Notes under the pieces: model-generated | Databases searched by the model: none | Seen by the model: the letters and a program-made list of their open reading frames with translations, nothing else | What the model was told of the DNA's origin: nothing | Origin: Anastatus disparis | Lineage: Eukaryota > Arthropoda > Insecta > Hymenoptera > Eupelmidae | Direction: 5' to 3' | Assembly: GCA_017163975.1 (NCBI GenBank) | Contig: JAFFSR010000218.1 | Location: 7,691,501-7,755,500 of the forward strand | Length of the DNA: 64,000 bases | Shown: piece after piece, positions 59,911 through 64,000 of the stretch | How positions within the stretch are numbered: the first letter of the stretch is position 1 | Layout: each line of letters starts with the position of its first letter | Position numbers and translations under genes: made by a program

Positions 59911-61587
59911 TAAAGAAATGCATTACTAAAATATATTTAAAAAAATGAAAAAATACCACTCTCACGTTCTGGTTAGTTATAAAACGTAACAACCGTTTAC
60001 CTCATTTGGTTCAGTTCGTGTGCTTAATTTATATACTTTAATTTTAGTTTAGTTTATAATTTTATAAATTATTAATTTTTACGAATTTCATTTATTAATT
60101 TTAAAATAGGTACATTTGCTATTATTTAAAATAAATGTAACAGATACTAAATATTTTATGTGTGAATTTAATTAATAAAGATAATGCAAAAGTCGCAAAT
60201 TAGTACTTCACATAGGTTTTATTCAAAATTTTAAATAGCCAATCTCTTCATTCATCCATTAAATTCTCAAAACTTTATGTTTAAACGATATTTACTTTGA
60301 ATAATTATTTGTACATTGGATGTTTTACTCGTGCAATAAAAAATAAATATAATTGCAAATTAATTATCTAATCATAAAACACCAAGGCAAAGCTTAAAAT
60401 GTCATCTCTAAATATCTTCAACAATTCTCAGATATCATATTGACGAGGTCGCATAAAGTCGTGATATACAAGTACACGAGAGAATAACAACATACAGAGG
60501 CGTTGGCAATACTCGTTACCAGATATACGCACATGCATATATGTATATACTATATATCTGCATTATTCGTGCCAACGTTTGCTTGGGGGACTATGGGGAT
60601 AAGTTGAAGTACGACTGTTTGCGATTGGTTAGCTTTGCCTCCAAACTGGACCTGAAACCCAAGGTTATATCTCTATGCTTTACAACAATTATGCTAAATT
60701 ATTGTTAAAATCACATATATGGCTCCTATCTAATTCTATCCAACATAACCTTAACGACATTTGAGACTTGGGAAATTTGCATTTCTGTATATGTTTGTAT
60801 GTACGTACGAGTGGAAAAATTTTTTTGATCAATCTGGGACAATCGGGAATTAACTTGTTTGATTTTGATTGGAAGAGGAAAAATTTCCTTTTTTGACACG
60901 TGATTCTTTTGATTCTTTTTTTTATATTAATTAATTTTTAAAGCTTTAAACGAAATTCAAATTTTTCGATATTTTTAATGTTCATAGTAATGAAAAATCA
61001 GTAATTTAATACATCATAAAATTAAAAAAGATTCATTAATTTTTTTCCAATTATTTTCGTTATTTGTATACGAATTCATCTGTTTTTTAAACATTAATCA
61101 ATATCCATTTAAAAATTTTCTTCTGTTGACATATTTTTAAAATACTAAATTGAATATCGAAAATTTATATTATTCAATTTGCAAAAATGTTTTAAAATTG
61201 AATAATACACATTTTTTATGGATGAATAAATGGTAAAATAATTTCGTTATGCACACATTCATAAATACGAATATAAATAAATGTATATATATATATTTAT
61301 ATAAATTTCATACTTCAATACTATAAAAGCAATGAATTGGACGTTAAAACGTACGATTTCCGAATGCGATTCTTTACTTCAAATGGAAAATAATAATTTA
61401 GCCCAACGCATTCGATAATTAATTGTTTCTAAAGCGCTGGAGCAAATTTATATTCTGATAATTAGTTTACAAAAATGTTTATGAGCTCGTTATTTTTAAA
61501 AATCGTTTACTTTGTATCCAAAAGAAAAGATAAAAAAATATTGTTTTTGGATCGAAAATGTTAATGTACAGATCTTCAGTGGTTCTA
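59911..61587. other. AT-rich intronic stretch
   Basis: A GC-richer patch lies at about 60440-60670. No gene or repeat called. Confidence 0.4.
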
Positions 61588-61602
61588 TTGGAAAAATAAG
61601 CT

Positions 61603-61988
61603 TTAAGAGGCGGCCGTATAGCTCTGTCCTTGTCTAATTTAAATTTTCGTTATTATTAATAAATTAGATATTTTTATACAAAAATAAGGACATAGCCCAA
61701 TAGATTGAAGGACGAGCAAACGATCCTGTTCTATGAAAAAATATAAAATTTTCATTATTTTTCGAGTGAGGTCTGAAACGGAAAAACAGTTATCAAATTC
61801 AATTATTTTTCCGTTTCAGACCTCACTCGAAAAATAATGAAAATTTTATATTTTTTCATAGAATAGGATCGTTTGCTCGTCCTTAAATCTATTGGGCTAT
61901 GTCTTTACTTTTGTATAAAAATATCTAATTTATTAATAATAACGAAAATTTAGATTAGACAAGGACAAGCTATACGGCCTCCTCTTAA
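61603..61988. mobile_element. TTAA-flanked near-perfect foldback (family A/B-like)
   Basis: A 378-bp palindrome lies between TTAA at 61603-61606 and 61985-61988. Termini read GAGGCGGCCGTATAGCT and, from the right, GAGGAGGCCGTATAGCT. The arms are about 178 bp and nearly identical, running through GTCCTTGTCTAAT, GACATAGCCCAATAGATT, CGAGCAAACGATCCT and TTCGAGTGAGGTCTGAAACG to a short loop near 61790. It shares the subterminal TGTC(C/T)TTGTCTAA word with the 10.5-kb element. It is likely the youngest element in the window. A transcript would form a long double-stranded hairpin. Confidence 0.95.
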
Positions 61989-62201
61989 AGCAAATTTTAT
62001 TAATATCAAGTTTTATATTTGTATGAATTTTGAAATAAAATTATTCAATTGAATTATATGAATAATTAAATTTTTAAAAATTTATTTAATTTTTTAGATT
62101 TTTTATTTGTATCGATTATTTATAACATAACTCATTTTATTGCAAAAAATATTTTTCATAATACGAAGAAAATTACCAAATAATGAAGTACTATAACCAT
62201 T

Positions 62202-62400
62202 GAGGTCGTCAGTGGCTCAGTCGGTAGAGCGATGGACTCGTAATCTCGTGGTCCCGAGTTCGATTCCCGCCCTCAGCCAATTTTATACAAGCACCACTGT
62301 ACGTTACATGTTCTTTGTTCTTAAACTCACTGAAACGACACCTCCGTCACTAATTAGCATCACAATGATAGCATATATGCAGCGACGTTAAATAAGTAAC
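62202..62400 (+). mobile_element. tRNA-derived SINE, copy 4
   Basis: The only plus-strand copy and the best preserved head: A box TGGCTCAGTCGGTAGAGC, the loop-like segment ATGGACTCGTAATCTCG (CGT in the anticodon position, but the stem no longer pairs) and B box GAGTTCGATTCCCGCC. The body is CAAGCACCACTGTACGTTAC...CTCCGTCACTAATTAGCAT and the tail CGACGTTAAATAAGTAACAA. It is not a functional tRNA gene. Confidence 0.9.
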
Positions 62401-63230
62401 AAAAAAAGAAAATAATATCCATTAGCTATCTCTAATATTTTTTTTCCTTTTTTTTTGCTTTCGTCTTTTTTTTACTCTCTTTTTTCTTTTTTTTTTAAAT
62501 TTGATCGCGCTCACGTCGAGGGACAATATATATGTATTTATTCTTGAATACATGAATGCCCTTTTGCGAAGATTGCCAGCCACGGTTATTCGCATATTGA
62601 CCTGAATGCTATATGTATAATATTTTTCTCAGCTTAGAATCGCAAAAGTTTTTTTTTTATGGAATTTTTTGTTTTACAAAGTAAAAGTTATTTTTTTTTG
62701 TGTATGGACGTAAACATTTTTGTTAACCTTGTTGGAGTTTGTTAGAAATGTATGCGTTTGTTTTAAATAAATGTTGGTCACTTTTTTTTATATGAACAAT
62801 TGTGGGGATAAAAATGAATTTTTTTTTTGTAAAACAAAAGATAAATTTATGTTATAAGAAGATTAGTTTTGAATTTTAATATTTTTATAATTACTTTAAG
62901 TTTTTGTAAAATGTTAAATATTTGAAAATTCGAAATTGCTGAATCAATATAAATTCTATGCATTAGATTTTGGTGATTCTATTTTGAATCCAGAATCGGT
63001 GACCTAGAAAAACATTTAAACTTTAAATTTTAACTTTAGTTTCAAAATAGAATTTGTAAAATTATCCAAACTGCATTTAAGTTTTATTATGTTTCTGTTT
63101 GACAAACATCCATCCTCTAATGTTTACTTAGTTATTTTTTCTTTTTATATTTTAATGTAAAATATATTTTTTGAATTCATAATCAATGTTTAAATCAAAC
63201 AACTAGAAAATCAATCACTACTTTTTAATT
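62401..63230. other. Spacer between the inverted duplication arms
   Basis: T-rich, with a GC-richer patch at about 62505-62610. No gene recognised. Confidence 0.45.
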
Positions 63231-63412
63231 TAATTTTATTTACCGTCGCTATATTTATGTTATCATTGCTGATAAGCGACGGATTTCAGTGAGTTTAAGA
63301 ACAAAGCACATGTAACGTACAGTGATGCTTGTATAAAATTGGCTGAGGGAATCTAACTCAGGAGCTCGAGATTACGGGTCCATCGCTCTACCAACTGAGT
63401 CACTGACAACCT
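63231..63412 (-). mobile_element. tRNA-derived SINE, copy 5
   Basis: Matches copy 4 in reverse orientation and belongs to the duplicated segment. The B box is eroded (GAGTTAGATTCCC), the A box reads TGACTCAGTTGGTAGAGC, and the 3' part lacks several bases present in other copies. Confidence 0.85.
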
Positions 63413-63655
63413 TAATGGTTGTAATACTTTATTATTTGGTAATTTTCTTCGTATTACGAAAAATATCTTTTACAATAAAAATAAGTTATATTATAAACTA
63501 TCAATACGAATAAAAAATTTTCAATATTGTAGAAAATTAAATAAATTCTTAAAAATTTAATTATTTATAAATCAATTAAATAATTTTATTTCATAATTTT
63601 TACAAACGAAATTTGATATTAATCAGATTTGCTTTAAAGCTTATTTTTCCAGAAG
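63231..63655. repeat. Arm 2 of the inverted duplication (empty TTAA site)
   Basis: Reverse-complement match to arm 1. At the position of the arm 1 foldback it has an uninterrupted GCTTTAAAGC (TTAA at 63634-63637), the pre-insertion state. Confidence 0.85.
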
Positions 63656-63693
63656 TAATTCAGCAAGTTTTCAAACACTAACACAATTTTAAC

Positions 63694-63752
<59 letters not shown>

Positions 63753-64000
63753 GTAGTAGCACTATATTGACATCTCAGCAGGAGAAAAGCAATAAATCAC
63801 AGTTGTAATAGTACTTGGGAAAGTGATTTCATACTTTCCAAATATAGATAGAAAATATAATTCTTATTGCAAAATACAATCCTAATAATACAATTTCAAC
63901 AATTTTCGAAAAATTCTAAAACAAAATTGGTTTAATAAAATTTTAGTGCAAAATTAGTTTAATAGAATTAAAAAGCATTAGAAAAATTGTTAATTCTAAA
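63656..64000. repeat. (TA)n microsatellite and AT-rich end of window
   Basis: About 26 TA units at 63698-63750, directly outside arm 2 of the inverted duplication; the remaining sequence shows nothing else. Confidence 0.9.

Larger units (their letters stand above)
61588..62400. repeat. Arm 1 of an inverted duplication (with inserted foldback)
   Basis: From GGAAAAATAAGC near 61590, omitting the 61603-61988 insertion, to the SINE tail near 62400, this arm matches the reverse complement of about 63231-63655. Shared blocks include GAAAATTACCAAATAAT, TAATTAAATTTTTAA and AAAGCAAAT, as well as the whole SINE. Divergence is moderate with small indels. Confidence 0.85.

Noticed and set aside
62202..62280. 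Possible functional tRNA gene
   Set aside because: A and B boxes are present, but the anticodon and acceptor stems do not pair and the same unit recurs with a SINE body and tail.
62200..62391. 63-codon plus-strand frame MRSSVAQSVERWTRN...
   Set aside because: Translation of the tRNA-derived SINE, not a gene. The same holds for 42373-42600.

Overview
The window is AT-rich, intron-rich animal DNA and looks like an insect. The only recognisable gene is a neuroligin whose exon layout and Pro/Gln/His-rich tail fit insects. The AT-rich islands, the dense short DNA transposons and the tRNA-derived SINEs would fit a hymenopteran such as a parasitoid wasp, but that last step is inference. Almost all of the listed open frames of 60-130 codons are chance frames in AT-rich DNA. 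Real coding sequence is under 2% of the window.

Coding content. The minus strand holds the 3' half of a neuroligin gene in five exons: 44836-44966, 41525-41891, 39052-39324, 36663-36834 and 35383-35553. They join in frame and give the end of the cholinesterase-like domain, a glycosylatable stalk, one transmembrane helix, a long Pro/Gln/His-rich cytoplasmic tail and the C-terminus GEMRV. The 5' exons lie beyond base 64000, so 44967-64000 reads as one very long intron. A second minus-strand gene is suggested by a start-codon exon at 27073-27169 that ends in a strong GTAAGT donor. I do not recognise its product and see none of its later exons in 1-27000.

Noncoding content. The rest is dominated by short non-autonomous DNA transposons. 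One group is TTAA-flanked foldbacks (10.5, 15.9, 31.5, 33.5, 33.6 and 61.6 kb, with a fragment at 42.0 kb). A second group is TA-flanked elements with termini like CACTGTAAAAAATTTT (23.1, 29.3, 39.7 and 57.5 kb). Other TA-flanked palindromes lie at 0.5, 11.8, 38.3, 47.3 and 55.5 kb. Five copies of one tRNA-derived SINE lie at 5.6, 42.3, 45.5, 62.2 and 63.2 kb. Long (TA)n arrays lie at 9.5, 53.4, 58.2 and 63.7 kb.

The most informative locus is 61.6-63.7 kb. A SINE-bearing segment is present twice in inverted orientation. One copy carries a near-perfect 378-bp foldback in a TTAA site and the other keeps the empty TTAA site, so the insertion and its target duplication can be read directly. I found no CRISPR array, operon, rRNA, functional tRNA gene or clearly new multi-gene system.
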